NCBI GenBank assembly: GCA_031281585.1
Contig: JAITFE010000083.1
Coordinates: 1 to 52,729, forward strand
Source: Bifidobacteriaceae bacterium
GTDB taxonomy: Bacteria; Actinomycetota; Actinomycetes; Actinomycetales; WQXJ01
Direction of reading: 5' to 3'
DNA: 52,729 nucleotides
Shown here: positions 37,231 to 46,125 of the stretch, in pieces
Layout of the letters: every line of letters begins with the position of its first letter
Position numbering within the stretch: position 1 is the first letter of the stretch
The notes under the pieces: generated by a model
What the model was told of the DNA's origin: nothing
Database searches by the model: none
What the model saw: only the letters and a program-made list of their open reading frames with translations
Made by a program: the position numbers and the translations under genes

Positions 37231-38793
37231 ATGAAGAAGCCCCTACTCGTCGGCGCCGCGCTGCTCGCGGCGGGCGCCCTCGCCCTCGGCGGTTGCGCCG
37301 GCGACGACGAAACCCCCGCGAAAAAGGAAGCCACCCTGGTGATCGACGCCACGTTCGACGCGTTCGACACCACCGACCCGGCCCGCGAGCGCTCCTCCAT
37401 GGGCGCCCTCACCGTCAAGGCCATGTACGAGTCCCTGATCACGTTCGACGGCGGCGACCTGTCAAAGACGGTGCCGGGCCTGGCCACCATGGCCGTGAAC
37501 GACGAGTACACCGAGTTCACGTTCAAGCTCGACACGAAACGCAAGTTCGTCTCCGGCGCCACCGTCACCGTGGAAGACGCCATCTACACCCTTGAACGCG
37601 CCCGCAGCCTCAACACGCTGAACTCCCCGTATCTGGCGAACCTGGAGTTCACGAAGACCGACGACGAGACCCTCACGATCACCTCGGAAACCCCCCGCCC
37701 CGAACTGCCCGGCATTCTTGGGTCAAGCTGGGCCGGAATTGTGGAAAAGAAGGTCGTCGAGGAGAACGGCGGCACCATGGGCGAGGGCGACACGGCCGAC
37801 AAGTGGTTCAACACGGCCACGGCCGGGACCGGCCCGTACACCATTGACCGGGCCGACTTCTCCGCCGAACTGGTGTTGAAGCGCAACCCGAACTACAACG
37901 GCGACAAGCCGGCCGGCTACGACCGCGTCATCCTGCGCAAGGCCGACGCGTCCACGCAGAAGATGGCCCTGGAGGCCGGGGACGCTCAGATGGTCCTGGA
38001 CATCTCGCCGGCCGAGGCCGCCACGCTCGATCCGAGCATGGTGCTCTCCACGCCGTCCCTGTCCAGCATCTACCTGCTGACTAACTTCAAGTTCTTCGGG
38101 TTGGAGGGCCTCAAAGGCCTGCGCGCCGCGATCGACTACGACGCCCTGGTGGAGCAGGCAGGCGCGGGCGCCCAGCAACTCAACTCGATCATCCCGTTCC
38201 AGTTCGCCGGCGCGGCGCCCGAATCGGCCCGCCTCAAGCGCGACCTGGCCGTGGCCGAGCCGATCGCCAGCGCGTTCACGGAGACGATCCACGTGTCCTA
38301 CCTCTCCGACGCCACGATCTACGGCCTGCAGTTCACCTCCCTGGCGGAGAAGCTTCAGGCGCAGTTGCAAGAGGCCGGTTTCAAGGTGGAGCTCAAGCCC
38401 ACCCCCGGCTCGGTCTTCTGGGCCGACTACATGGCCGGGACGATCGAGGTGGGCCTGGCCTACTGGCTGCCCGAATACCTGGACCCGGCCGGCTACCTGG
38501 TCTTCGCGCCCAAGAACCAGTGGGCCGAGGAGAACGTGTTCGGCGACACCTACGCCAACTGGACCGAGGCCAGCGCGGAGTTCACCGAGACGATCGGCGA
38601 GTGCTACACAGTGGTCGAGCCGACCGCCCGCGCCGCCGCCTTCGCCAAGTGGGGCGAACTGTCCAACCAGGAGTCCGCGTACGTGCCGCTGTTCCAGCCG
38701 GCCATCAACATAGGCCACGCGGCGGACGTGGACGGGATTGTCTACAACGGCATGTGGACCGTCGACGTGGGCATGCTAAAGCCCAAGTCGTAA
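37231..38793 (+). CDS. Peptide-binding lipoprotein of the ABC importer (SBP family 5)
   Basis: 520 residues. The signal peptide (KKPLLVGAALLAAGALALGG) ends in a lipobox with cysteine about residue 23 (ALGGCAG), so it is a lipid-anchored outer-face protein. The family-5 fold is recognisable by VPGLATMAVNDEYTEFTFKL, then YTLERARSLN, and RNPNYNGDKPAGYDRVILR. It delivers peptides, or possibly nickel or other ligands, to the DppBCDF-like complex encoded just upstream. A good ribosome site (AGGAGA) precedes ATG. A strong hairpin follows the stop. Confidence 0.93.
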   Translation: MKKPLLVGAALLAAGALALGGCAGDDETPAKKEATLVIDATFDAFDTTDPARERSSMGALTVKAMYESLITFDGGDLSKTVPGLATMAVNDEYTEFTFKLDTKRKFVSGATVTVEDAIYTLERARSLNTLNSPYLANLEFTKTDDETLTITSETPRPELPGILGSSWAGIVEKKVVEENGGTMGEGDTADKWFNTATAGTGPYTIDRADFSAELVLKRNPNYNGDKPAGYDRVILRKADASTQKMALEAGDAQMVLDISPAEAATLDPSMVLSTPSLSSIYLLTNFKFFGLEGLKGLRAAIDYDALVEQAGAGAQQLNSIIPFQFAGAAPESARLKRDLAVAEPIASAFTETIHVSYLSDATIYGLQFTSLAEKLQAQLQEAGFKVELKPTPGSVFWADYMAGTIEVGLAYWLPEYLDPAGYLVFAPKNQWAEENVFGDTYANWTEASAEFTETIGECYTVVEPTARAAAFAKWGELSNQESAYVPLFQPAINIGHAADVDGIVYNGMWTVDVGMLKPKS

Positions 38794-38813
38794 ACCCCGA
38801 CCCCAGCCGGAAG

Positions 38814-38855
38814 CCCCTTCCCGCCGCGCCGCCCATGCGGCCCGGCGGGAGGGGG
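38814..38855 (+). terminator. Terminator hairpin of the peptide importer operon
   Basis: Arms CCCCTTCCCGCCG (38814-38826) and CGGCGGGAGGGGG (38843-38855) pair at 12 of 13 positions, with an inner loop containing CATG. It starts 20 bases after the binding-protein stop. There is no U-run, as is common for GC-rich actinobacterial terminators. Confidence 0.55.
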
Positions 38856-38941
38856 CCGGTGGCCGGGGGGCGGGAGGGAGCTGGCGACGGCCCGGCCCGG
38901 CCTTACCGGCGGGCGGCGGGCCCGTCCTCGCAGCCGCGGCG

Positions 38942-39301
38942 TCACGGGCCCGACCCGGCGGCCAAACGCTCCACGTTGAAGCGGGTCATTTCGGCTATCA
39001 GCTCGAACGGGATGGGTTTGTCCCAGGGAAACTGAACGGCGCCCTTGGATGTCTTGTACTCGGAAAGCCTCCCGGCGAACGCGGCGACGGCAGACGGCAT
39101 CGGATAAACGCCCAAGTGGTTTTTCATCGCGGCGAAGTGCATGACGGCTCGGCCCTGCTTGAAAGTGGGCATGCCGTAGGAGATCGCCTCCACCGCGTCG
39201 GGGGCCGCCCGCGCCACCGTTAGGCGCACGCGCTCCAGAATTGCGCGGCGCTCGCCGCTGAAGGCGGCCAGGTACTCATCCACGGATGCGGGGGCGTTCA
39301 T
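38942..39301 (-). CDS. DUF1801 (YdhG-like) protein
   Basis: A 119-residue cytoplasmic protein of the DUF1801/YdhG family: N-terminal SVDEYLAAFSGERRAILERV, the conserved EAISYGMPTFKQ segment and HLGVYPMP. The fold is frataxin-like and some relatives are linked to iron handling, but the role of this group is not settled. It converges with the peptide importer operon and stands alone. Confidence 0.85.
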   Translation of the reverse strand: MNAPASVDEYLAAFSGERRAILERVRLTVARAAPDAVEAISYGMPTFKQGRAVMHFAAMKNHLGVYPMPSAVAAFAGRLSEYKTSKGAVQFPWDKPIPFELIAEMTRFNVERLAAGSGP

Positions 39302-39481
39302 GCCCCCGATCCTACGTCTTCATCCCCCAGTTCTGAGCGGAAGTGCAGGAACTCGCAGCGCTTTGGAGGCTGGAGGCCGGCGTGCTGAATGGAGGCTTCC
39401 TTCGGTTTTTCTGCAACCGGGACACCGACGACTTGCCGCTCCGCCGGCGCACGGTCCACGGAATCGAGGAACCGCCCCGGC

Positions 39482-40090
39482 TCAGACGATTCGAGCCTTG
39501 ACCCGCCTGCACAGCACGCCCAGGCCAGGGTGGTCGCACGCCTCGACCAGGACCGCGATCCGCTCGCCGAACATGGCGAAGTCCAGGGCGAGCAAAGTGT
39601 CCGCGCTGGCCAGTCCCGCCCCGAAGACCACGTCCGGGCCTTGGATGGAGAACTCGAGGCCGTCCACGCCCAGCGCCAGTTGGTCCTTAGAACAGGCGAA
39701 CCGCTCCACCGGGGAATCGGCCACGTTGGGCAGGCCGCCGTCCCGTTCCAGCAGCGGCCCCACCCCTTCGATGTGAGTGGCGGGCGAAAAGCGCAACCCG
39801 ACGCCAATCGAGCCGACCAACGAGTCCCGATACTCTCTGCCGACAAACACTGCGGCGGCAGTTGGCGACCACTCCCGCACCAGCGCCAATGAGGTTCGTT
39901 CCCGCGTGTCCTCGACCCAGACCTCGTCCCCGGTCAGGAACCGGCAGGGCTGGGCCTCCAGTTCCAGATCGCAGTAGGCGTCTGGCCGCACCTGGCGCCG
40001 CGTCACCGTCACCCGGTCCAAGCGGGGCGGGCGCCAGAAGCGTTGGAGGAACTGGGCTCTGTCCACAAGGCTCAAGTCTGGCAGCTTCAA
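39482..40090 (-). CDS. Hypothetical protein
   Basis: About 202 residues with balanced composition and no signal peptide or membrane segment. Notable are two tryptophan/arginine-rich segments (FLQRFWRPPRLDRVTVTRRQ) near the N-terminus and a possible beta-rich middle. I do not recognise a family. The start is uncertain: the frame opens at TTG 40090 and a GTG eight codons later is also possible; neither has a good ribosome site. It is divergent from the DUF2510 gene. Confidence 0.5.
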   Translation of the reverse strand: MKLPDLSLVDRAQFLQRFWRPPRLDRVTVTRRQVRPDAYCDLELEAQPCRFLTGDEVWVEDTRERTSLALVREWSPTAAAVFVGREYRDSLVGSIGVGLRFSPATHIEGVGPLLERDGGLPNVADSPVERFACSKDQLALGVDGLEFSIQGPDVVFGAGLASADTLLALDFAMFGERIAVLVEACDHPGLGVLCRRVKARIV

Positions 40091-40215
40091 CGCCGTCGAC
40101 TGCCCGCTGGCCGGCGGCGGCGCGTTCGGCGCGCGCCTTCGTGCCTGGACACCCCCAGCTTGCTAACGTGACCTGAGCACTGCCTATTCCATTGCGACAG
40201 GAAGCGAGACCCCCG

Positions 40216-40605
40216 ATGACTGACAGCACGGCAGGCTGGTACAACGACGGAACAGGAACCAACCGGTGGTGGGACGGCCGAAGCTGGACCGACCAGGTCC
40301 AGCCGCCACCCGCCTCGGCCGGCGGCCCTCAGGGGCTGGTCGACCAAATCAGGGCGGACGCCACCGCCGGAGCCGCGCCCCGGCCGGCCCCTGCCGGGGC
40401 GAGCTACGTGGTCCTCCAGGTCATACTGAAAGAGAAGTTCTGGGGCACCGGCTCTGGGAACCTAACCGAGTTGGAGAAGGTGATCAACGCCCAGGCCTCG
40501 CTCGGCTACCGGCTGCACACCATCACCACGGCGGCCTCCGGCAGCAAAGGCATAGGCGGAGGCGACCGCATCCAGGCGACCATGGTCTTCGAACGCCTCA
40601 CCTGA
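40216..40605 (+). CDS. DUF2510 / DUF4177 domain protein
   Basis: 129 residues in two small domains. Residues 6-26 (AGWYNDGTGTNRWWDGRSWT) are a DUF2510 motif, common in actinobacterial membrane-associated proteins. The C-terminal 60 residues (ASYVVLQVILKEKFWG, then LTELEKVINAQASLGYRLHT) match the DUF4177 pattern. There is no membrane segment. The start is set at ATG 40216, close to the first domain; a possible GGAAG site lies about 11 bases upstream. The function is unknown. Confidence 0.75.
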   Translation: MTDSTAGWYNDGTGTNRWWDGRSWTDQVQPPPASAGGPQGLVDQIRADATAGAAPRPAPAGASYVVLQVILKEKFWGTGSGNLTELEKVINAQASLGYRLHTITTAASGSKGIGGGDRIQATMVFERLT

Positions 40606-40693
40606 CGCCGGAGGGAGGGTGCCGGATTGGCCTGAAACCGCCCCCGAACCCCGTTTGAGGTCAATCAGGCAGCGGCGGGCGACGCGATGTGCG

Positions 40694-42091
40694 CTATCGG
40701 TTGGGGTGCTCCTGGGCGGCCCGGCGGCATCGGCGGGCTTCGGCTTCGAGGTAGGCAGCGTGCGTCACGTTGATCGCCAACTGCTCGCTGCGGGACTCGG
40801 CCGCCGCCAGCTCCCCGACCTCGAAAACGGCGCGGGCCTGGGCGGTGAAAGCGGATCGCGCGGCGGCGTCCTCCAGTTTGGCGGCCGTGGCCAAGGTGCG
40901 GTCAACCGAGTCGTACAACCTGGACAACCGGCGGGACTCGGCCCGCTGGGCAGGCGTAGCGGATGCGGCCGAGGTGGGGCTGGCGGTTTCCAGCTTGATG
41001 GTCTTGGTCCGCACGTCGGCGATCGCCCCGAGCATGTCCATTAGGGTCTCCTCGATGGCGTCGCGCGAGTCGGGGGCCGCCCAGTTGGACTCCGCGCGCT
41101 TCCACCATGGGGAACTGGCTTTGTCCAGCGGCGGGGCGATCCAGTGCCGGACCCGCCCGTTCGCCAGCGCGACGGCCAGCCTGCGGTAGCTCAGCCAGCG
41201 CAGCCCGACGGCCTCCGGGTGGCCGTCTATCAGCGTCCACACCTGGGCTTCGGGCCTGTGCTCGCGCAGCCAGACCATGCCGCCCGAGGCCAGCCAGCGC
41301 CCGTCCGGCGACCACGCCAACGGCCAGAGGGCGTCTCCGGGCAGGTACAGCACCTTCCAGGCGACGCCTGTGTCCGGGTCGGGTCGCGTGTTCAGCTCGA
41401 GGGCGCCCCCGGCCAGGTCCCAAAACCGGATCTCCCGGGTTTCCGAACCAGCGCTCAGCACCCGCCCGTCCGGCGTCCACGCCAGCGCCCGCACCGGGCC
41501 TTCCCGTTCGTTCATACCCGGGCCGCCGCTCGTGGGCAGGACATGACGGCATTGGCCGGTGAGCGGATCCCACAGCCGGACCGTCTGGTCGCTCGATCCA
41601 GTCGCCAAGGAGCGCCCATCCGGCGCCCATTCCAACGCGGTCACCGGCCCCTGATGGCCCTCCAGCCGCCGCAGCGCCTCGCCGGTGGCGGCGTCCCAGA
41701 TGACGGCGGTCCGGTCTGCCGACCCGCTCGCGATGGCCGACCCGTCCGGCGACCACGCCACCGCCGCCAGCGGGCCGCCGGCCCCCTCCAGCACTGCCCG
41801 GCAGCGGCCGTTCTCCGCGTCCCACACCCTGACGGCGGAATCTGCAGACGCGCTGGCAACAGCCATTCCGTCGGGCGACCAGGCGACCGATTCGACCCAG
41901 CCTCGGTGGCCCTCCCCGAGGCCCAGCACCTTCCCGCTGCGGGCGTCCCGCAGCGCCACCCGCCCGTCCCGCAGACCCTGGGCCACGACAGTCCCGTCCG
42001 CCGACCAGGCCGCAGAACAGATCAGCCCCTGGCCGTCTTCGCCCTTCCACGCCCACTCGCCGCCGCAGGGTCCCGGTTCCGTCGACTCCAT
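40694..42091 (-). CDS. WD40-repeat beta-propeller protein
   Basis: 465 residues. Residues about 20-320 contain seven or so WD40 repeats, very clear in the first five: AVRVWDAENGRCR, TAVIWDAATGEAL, TVRLWDPLTGQCR, each after a SPDG turn. The last 130 residues are helical and charged. There is no signal peptide or membrane segment, so it is probably a cytoplasmic scaffold. AAGGAGG lies 6 bases before ATG. No partner enzyme such as a kinase or caspase is fused or adjacent, so its client is unknown. Confidence 0.85.
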   Translation of the reverse strand: MESTEPGPCGGEWAWKGEDGQGLICSAAWSADGTVVAQGLRDGRVALRDARSGKVLGLGEGHRGWVESVAWSPDGMAVASASADSAVRVWDAENGRCRAVLEGAGGPLAAVAWSPDGSAIASGSADRTAVIWDAATGEALRRLEGHQGPVTALEWAPDGRSLATGSSDQTVRLWDPLTGQCRHVLPTSGGPGMNEREGPVRALAWTPDGRVLSAGSETREIRFWDLAGGALELNTRPDPDTGVAWKVLYLPGDALWPLAWSPDGRWLASGGMVWLREHRPEAQVWTLIDGHPEAVGLRWLSYRRLAVALANGRVRHWIAPPLDKASSPWWKRAESNWAAPDSRDAIEETLMDMLGAIADVRTKTIKLETASPTSAASATPAQRAESRRLSRLYDSVDRTLATAAKLEDAAARSAFTAQARAVFEVGELAAAESRSEQLAINVTHAAYLEAEARRCRRAAQEHPNR

Positions 42092-42547
42092 TGCCCGCCT
42101 CCTTGTTCTTGCTGCGGCTTTCCCAAGCCCGGCCGTGGCCGCCGCCCCGGCCGGCTCAATCAGGTACGGCCATCATGGCGCCTCCCCCGGGCGCGGATCA
42201 CATCGTTGCAGACTCGTGCGTTCGCAAAGCCGTCGGGCTTCTCCGGGCTCGATTGGGAGCAGGGCCAGGATGCGCGCCCAGCTCAATTGTCGTATAGGCG
42301 ATCTGACAGTCTGTTTGCTGCTGCCAGCCGAACTCTGCCGTGACCGAGAAGAAGGACGCCGTCGCTTTGGCGGTGGTTGGCGCGTTGTCTGTCCAGCCCG
42401 GCGGACCCGGCCGGGCCGGAACAATGAGCGGTCCGCATTAGCATCCCGTCGGCAAGGGTTCCCCCAATTGGGTCTGGGCAAGGCCGCAAACGGCTGGCGA
42501 ACTCGCTCCCGGATCCGAGGAGATTGCGGCATCCCGTCCGCCCACAC
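42092..42547. other. Gene-free stretch
   Basis: About 455 bases between the WD40 gene and the predicted nuclease gene. I see no supported gene, RNA or repeat. Base composition is less GC-rich than in the core genes, like the rest of this accessory region. Confidence 0.4.
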
Positions 42548-43249
42548 TCACCGTCGAAGCCTGTACGTCCTGAACAGGCGAACCAGCAGACTACGCAGGC
42601 TCGATTCGCCGGACAACCTGGGGAGGACGCCGTCGTCCGCCTCGACATTAGGGCTCCCAGCGAGAAGGGCGGATGCCGACGAACCGGCCGTTGTGCACAC
42701 GAACACGGTGTTCTTCGCCGAGGTGTCATGCCGGAGGCCCAAGAACTGCCGCCCAACCCCCAACGTCACAGGAACGGTGTAATACTTGGCTTCCACGAGC
42801 AGCCATGCGGCGCTGCTCGGCGGATCGAGACGAGCTTCTCGGCACCGCCTCGCCACGGTTGCAGGCAGAACCAAGACGTCTGCTTCATGCGTGACCCTAG
42901 ACTTTCCAACAACATACACTCCGGTATGCACTTCGAGGTCGGGGCGGTTGGCCACAGAAAGCACAGCATGCGTGAACAGTGCGCCTAACTGGGACACTCC
43001 GTTGCACAGTCTTCCCGGCGACCGTCGGAGGTGAAGCACCGAAGCGCCTTGTCCTTCATAGTCGCGAATCTGGACTGAATAGCCTTGGTTATCGGCGGCG
43101 GCCAGCACAAGGCCGAAGATGTAGGCCTCGTAAAGGTCATTCCCCGGCGTTGCGCCGCTCATGCTGGTCCGCGTCGCGATTGGCAGGTTGCGCTGCAAAC
43201 TGGCCAGCAGCGCGCTTGGTGTCTGCGGCGTTGGTGTCACGCCGGCCAT
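42548..43249 (-). CDS. Predicted PD-(D/E)XK nuclease-like protein
   Basis: 233 residues from ATG 43249. The order of conserved acidic residues fits the PD-(D/E)XK fold: a helix with E42 (NDLYEAYIFGLVL), D124 after a strand (RVTHEADVLVLP), then the ExK motif E153-A-K155 (WLLVEAKYYTVP) and a helix (VGRQFLGLRHD). Restriction and repair nucleases share this pattern, but the specific family is not recognised. An upstream start at 43291 is also open. The ATG lies 13 bases inside the end of the preceding gene, so the two form a coupled pair. Confidence 0.6.
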   Translation of the reverse strand: MAGVTPTPQTPSALLASLQRNLPIATRTSMSGATPGNDLYEAYIFGLVLAAADNQGYSVQIRDYEGQGASVLHLRRSPGRLCNGVSQLGALFTHAVLSVANRPDLEVHTGVYVVGKSRVTHEADVLVLPATVARRCREARLDPPSSAAWLLVEAKYYTVPVTLGVGRQFLGLRHDTSAKNTVFVCTTAGSSASALLAGSPNVEADDGVLPRLSGESSLRSLLVRLFRTYRLRR

Positions 43250-43800
43250 GAAAGGCCCACCTGATCGAACTCTTGAACGGGGCGCAGCCACGCTCCGCGT
43301 ACAACCCCAAAGTGCTCGCGAAGCCCCTGCACTGCGTGAACCACTTCGCGAATGGCCTTTGATCTCTCGTCATCGTGCCTTTCCCCAAGGGTCCAGGACC
43401 TCTCGCCTTCGGCAGCATCACCAATCGTGTCAGGTTGCACGTACCCGCCCAAATCATCGCTCGGGTCGGCGAACGTCACATCGGTGTGAAATCCGCCATT
43501 GGTGAGGCGCCTGGGAGCGGCCAGCACAGCCTGCTCGGTGATGTGAGCTCCTGCTACCGCTGCTTCGATGAGATCAAGCACGTTTGCCCACCGCTGCTTC
43601 ATACCTATTGCCTGCACTCGGAACTCCCCCTTGCGCGCTGCGGGTTCATTGCCTCGGTGCGTCCGGTCATCCGCCGCGAACTCCTGCACCTGACCCACTC
43701 GAGCCGTCGCTTGTTCTTGTTCGACCAGCGCGTCAAGGCCTGCCTCCCTGAGAACCTCGTGAAGCTTCAGCAGCAGTTCGGCCATTTCAGCGTCTTCCAC
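43237..43800 (-). CDS. Hypothetical partner of the predicted nuclease
   Basis: 187 residues, GTG start with GGAGG about 11 bases upstream; ATG 43785 is an alternative. The N-terminus is a leucine-rich amphipathic helix (ELLLKLHEVLREAGLDALVE). There is no membrane segment. Nothing links it to a known family. Because its stop lies within the start of the nuclease-like gene, it is probably an inhibitor, specificity partner or co-toxin. This last point is inference from gene order alone. Confidence 0.5.
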   Translation of the reverse strand: MEDAEMAELLLKLHEVLREAGLDALVEQEQATARVGQVQEFAADDRTHRGNEPAARKGEFRVQAIGMKQRWANVLDLIEAAVAGAHITEQAVLAAPRRLTNGGFHTDVTFADPSDDLGGYVQPDTIGDAAEGERSWTLGERHDDERSKAIREVVHAVQGLREHFGVVRGAWLRPVQEFDQVGLSWPA

Positions 43801-44244
43801 TCGTCAGCGCTCCTCCCAAAACGTGATCTGACACACAGCCCAAGCTTAACCCGAGGCGGACTGGGAAGCCCGTGTGTGAGCGCGTGCCGATGGCTGTCTA
43901 GGCGCTGATGACTGCCGAGGACTGGATCAGGGCGATGGCGCTCGCCGCCCTAGTTCGCTCCTTCGCCAGCACCCGGTTCATCCAAGTCCATCGCGGCCAG
44001 CAGCACGCGGCCGGATCGATCACCGAGCCCTTGCGTCCGCACGGCACCTGATCTGTGCCTTTGGAGTCGCTGGGCAGCAACGTTTCGCCCGGCCAACACG
44101 GCCGCGTGATCCAACGGCCGGTGTTGAATCGTCTGACGCTGTCGGGTCCGGCAGATCCGTGCTCGTACCTGGTGCTTGGGGTCCAAGGAGAGGTGGCGAC
44201 CCAGGGCGGTCTCCGCCGCTGTCACCACGGCCTATTCAAATGAT
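43801..44244. other. Stretch without a supported gene
   Basis: About 440 bases between two minus-strand gene pairs. Short minus-strand frames (43898-44080 and 43950-44228) are not recognisable; they could be worn transposase or plasmid-type remains, but I cannot support that. Confidence 0.35.
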
Positions 44245-44646
44245 TCAGCGGAGCGAGGTCTTGGCTTCTGTCACGAGCGCGCGGGCACCCCGAAGAGCCG
44301 ACTTCCTGGTGGAGTCGGTGAGCCACTCGTCGCCGTACTGCGACCTGGTCTTGAGTCTGCCCAGCACACGCAGCTTGCCGCCCAGCTCTTTGTCGACACG
44401 ATCAAGGAAATCGGCCGCCTGGTCGTGGTCCGGGCCGCTGTAGCGTTCGCCGAGGCGTGCATAGCAGATCGCGTCTGCCGCCGCGATTCCAGCCAGCACG
44501 CAGTTGCCGATGCACGCGTTGACCGCGCCGTCCGACGGGTCGTCCTCCAGCATCTCCGCGAGGGCCAGATACTGTTCGGCGATGCTGAGACGGCGACGCC
44601 CTTGTGCCGACCCGCCAGCGCTGGTGCGGAATTCTTTGGGGCTCAT
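44245..44646 (-). CDS. HEPN-domain toxin of an MNT/HEPN module
   Basis: 133 residues of mainly helical sequence. The HEPN RNase motif Rx5H is present at R68 to H74 (GERYSGPDHDQAADFL). The ATG (44646) overlaps the stop of the upstream nucleotidyltransferase gene as ATGA, the usual order for MNT antitoxin then HEPN toxin. In such modules the HEPN protein cleaves RNA and the MNT partner silences it by adding nucleotides. The frame is open further upstream, but that part is inside the partner gene. Confidence 0.75.
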   Translation of the reverse strand: MSPKEFRTSAGGSAQGRRRLSIAEQYLALAEMLEDDPSDGAVNACIGNCVLAGIAAADAICYARLGERYSGPDHDQAADFLDRVDKELGGKLRVLGRLKTRSQYGDEWLTDSTRKSALRGARALVTEAKTSLR

Positions 44647-45284
44647 GAGTTTTCGGCGTCCTTTCGGGCCGCGCGGATCAAGCTGCGAGCGTCTTCGCCG
44701 GTAATGGTGCGGACATCGCGTTCCCATTCATCCACGATTCCGGCCCCGCCCGCTGCCATGAGGGCGAGCTGCGCCCGAGTCACCGTCACGGCCTGGAGCG
44801 GGTTGCCCGTCCAACTTCGCACGCGCCGTTCGAGGCCGTCGACCTGCCCGGTCCATGTTTCGGCGTCCGGGTCAAGGCCGTCAGCGGCGATGATCAGCAG
44901 GTCGATGTCACTGTCGGCTGTGGCCTCGCCACGAGCGACGGAACCGTAAAGTGCGGCGCTGATCGGTTGGGGGGCCAGGTCGCTGACGGCATCGGCGATC
45001 CTGCTGTCGGCTTCAGCGCGGGCCCTGACGCCGGCGACGACAACCGGGGCGAGCACATGGCTCCGATTCAGTTGGTACAGATTGCCGCGCGCGGCTGGGA
45101 TGGCATTGACGATGCCGTGCCGGACAAGACGCTCAAGCGCGAGCACCAGGCCGTACCGAGATCCCCTTCCGGCCACGCTCCGAATCCGAGTTGCGGACAG
45201 GGCAGTGTCGACGTCGGCGAGCACCGTAAGGGCCGCACTCTCGAGTCCCGGCGCGATAGTCGCGAGCGGGCTCACCATGTCCAT
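44643..45284 (-). CDS. MNT-domain nucleotidyltransferase antitoxin with N-terminal winged helix
   Basis: 213 residues. Residues 10-80 resemble a winged helix (RYGLVLALERLVRHGIVNAI, then GNLYQLNRSHVLAP), likely for DNA binding. Residues 100-205 are a minimal nucleotidyltransferase with the catalytic GSVARGEATADSDIDLLI at 114-131, acidic pair D126 and D128. It is upstream of, and overlaps, the HEPN gene. There is no ribosome site before ATG; TAGCCT lies 6 bases upstream, and two palindromes cover that region, so autoregulation is likely. Confidence 0.8.
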   Translation of the reverse strand: MDMVSPLATIAPGLESAALTVLADVDTALSATRIRSVAGRGSRYGLVLALERLVRHGIVNAIPAARGNLYQLNRSHVLAPVVVAGVRARAEADSRIADAVSDLAPQPISAALYGSVARGEATADSDIDLLIIAADGLDPDAETWTGQVDGLERRVRSWTGNPLQAVTVTRAQLALMAAGGAGIVDEWERDVRTITGEDARSLIRAARKDAENS

Positions 45285-45307
45285 GCTAGTAGGCTAGCGT
45301 AACGCTA
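45285..45307. promoter_or_regulatory. Overlapping palindromes at the MNT/HEPN promoter
   Basis: A perfect 13-base palindrome TAGCGTAACGCTA (45295-45307) overlaps an inverted repeat GCTAG / CTAGC with a 4-base centre (45285-45298). Together they cover the -10 box and start of the antitoxin mRNA, a fitting operator for its winged helix. Confidence 0.5.
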
Positions 45308-45442
45308 TTAGAGTTGCATTAGTCGACTCCACGATCTTCCGGTAATCCCCCATGCGGCGTCGCCGAACTCCAACTGACCGACGCGTCCGGCCTAACTGCC
45401 CCACCCCCAGATTGCGCCGACAACGCGCATGACTTCGAACAT

Positions 45443-45787
45443 ATGGCGGACGTGTTGGTGGCGAACCCGAACATCTGGATTCACCCCAGCACACGGGGCG
45501 AAGGCATCACCCTTATGTTCGGGTGGCCACCTGAGTCCACGGAAGCAATGGCGGACCCAGCCGAATCCCTCGTAGCCGACGCCGTTGGCCTGATCTTGGG
45601 CAACCCGCCTTCCCACGACCATTTCCGCCCGTCAGCGGCGGGTGTCAGCTATCTCCGGCTTGTTTGGGAAAGGGCCAGAACGGCGCGAGATGGTCAGGAC
45701 GACGATCGCCCACGACAGACCGGCCGGTGGTGTAACACAGTCGAGCTGGTCGAGGTCAATGGCTTCTTCGCTCATAGCGGGCGATAG
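45443..45787 (+). CDS. Hypothetical protein, possibly a gene remnant
   Basis: 114 residues from ATG 45443, beginning MADVLVANPNIWIHPST. Composition is protein-like up to about residue 75, then turns Arg/Asp-rich. The frame is open for 40 codons before the ATG with similar composition, so the true gene may once have been longer. No family is recognised and there is no ribosome site. Confidence 0.3.
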   Translation: MADVLVANPNIWIHPSTRGEGITLMFGWPPESTEAMADPAESLVADAVGLILGNPPSHDHFRPSAAGVSYLRLVWERARTARDGQDDDRPRQTGRWCNTVELVEVNGFFAHSGR

Positions 45788-45790
45788 GTA

Positions 45791-45813
45791 CTTGCAGCAT
45801 CAAATGCTGCAAG
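45791..45813. promoter_or_regulatory. Perfect 23-base palindrome before the MazEF-like module
   Basis: Arms CTTGCAGCAT and ATGCTGCAAG pair at all ten positions around a 3-base centre. It ends 18 bases before the antitoxin GTG, a typical place for a toxin-antitoxin operator. It could also form a hairpin. Confidence 0.6.
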
Positions 45814-45831
45814 CTTTGACGCACTCGGCGC

Positions 45832-46125
45832 GTGATTGGGACGGTCCCCAAAAGCGTGCCGCTGACTCCAGCCCAAGTGGCGCTTGTCGAGCGCGTCCGC
45901 GAGCCGGGCACGCCCGAGCGGGTAGCCGTTGAGCGCGTCGCCGGGCCGCTGGTTGGGACGCTGTCCGAGGCTCGGGCATTGAGCGAACTGATCGAAGTGG
46001 CCCTAAGCGCCCTGCGGGAGATTCGGCTCGAACAGGGCTACGCGGCGCTGGCTTCCGCTTCCGGCAAGGAGGAGGAAGCACACGCGCGGGCCATCCGCGC
46101 CCGCCGGGGACGGCTTGACGACTGA
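45832..46125 (+). CDS. Antitoxin of a MazEF-like module
   Basis: 97 residues, GTG start; the central part (PLVGTLSEARALSELIEVAL) is helical and the C-terminus is charged (SGKEEEAHARAIRARRG), as expected for a toxin-neutralising tail. It has no strong family match that I can name; the assignment rests on its size, its one-base overlap with the MazF-like toxin gene (TGATG) and the palindrome upstream. GTG at 45856 is another possible start. Confidence 0.6.
   Translation: MIGTVPKSVPLTPAQVALVERVREPGTPERVAVERVAGPLVGTLSEARALSELIEVALSALREIRLEQGYAALASASGKEEEAHARAIRARRGRLDD

Noticed and set aside
43898-44228. Transposase remnant on the minus strand
   Set aside because: Short frames here are not recognisable as any transposase; kept only as an unassigned stretch.
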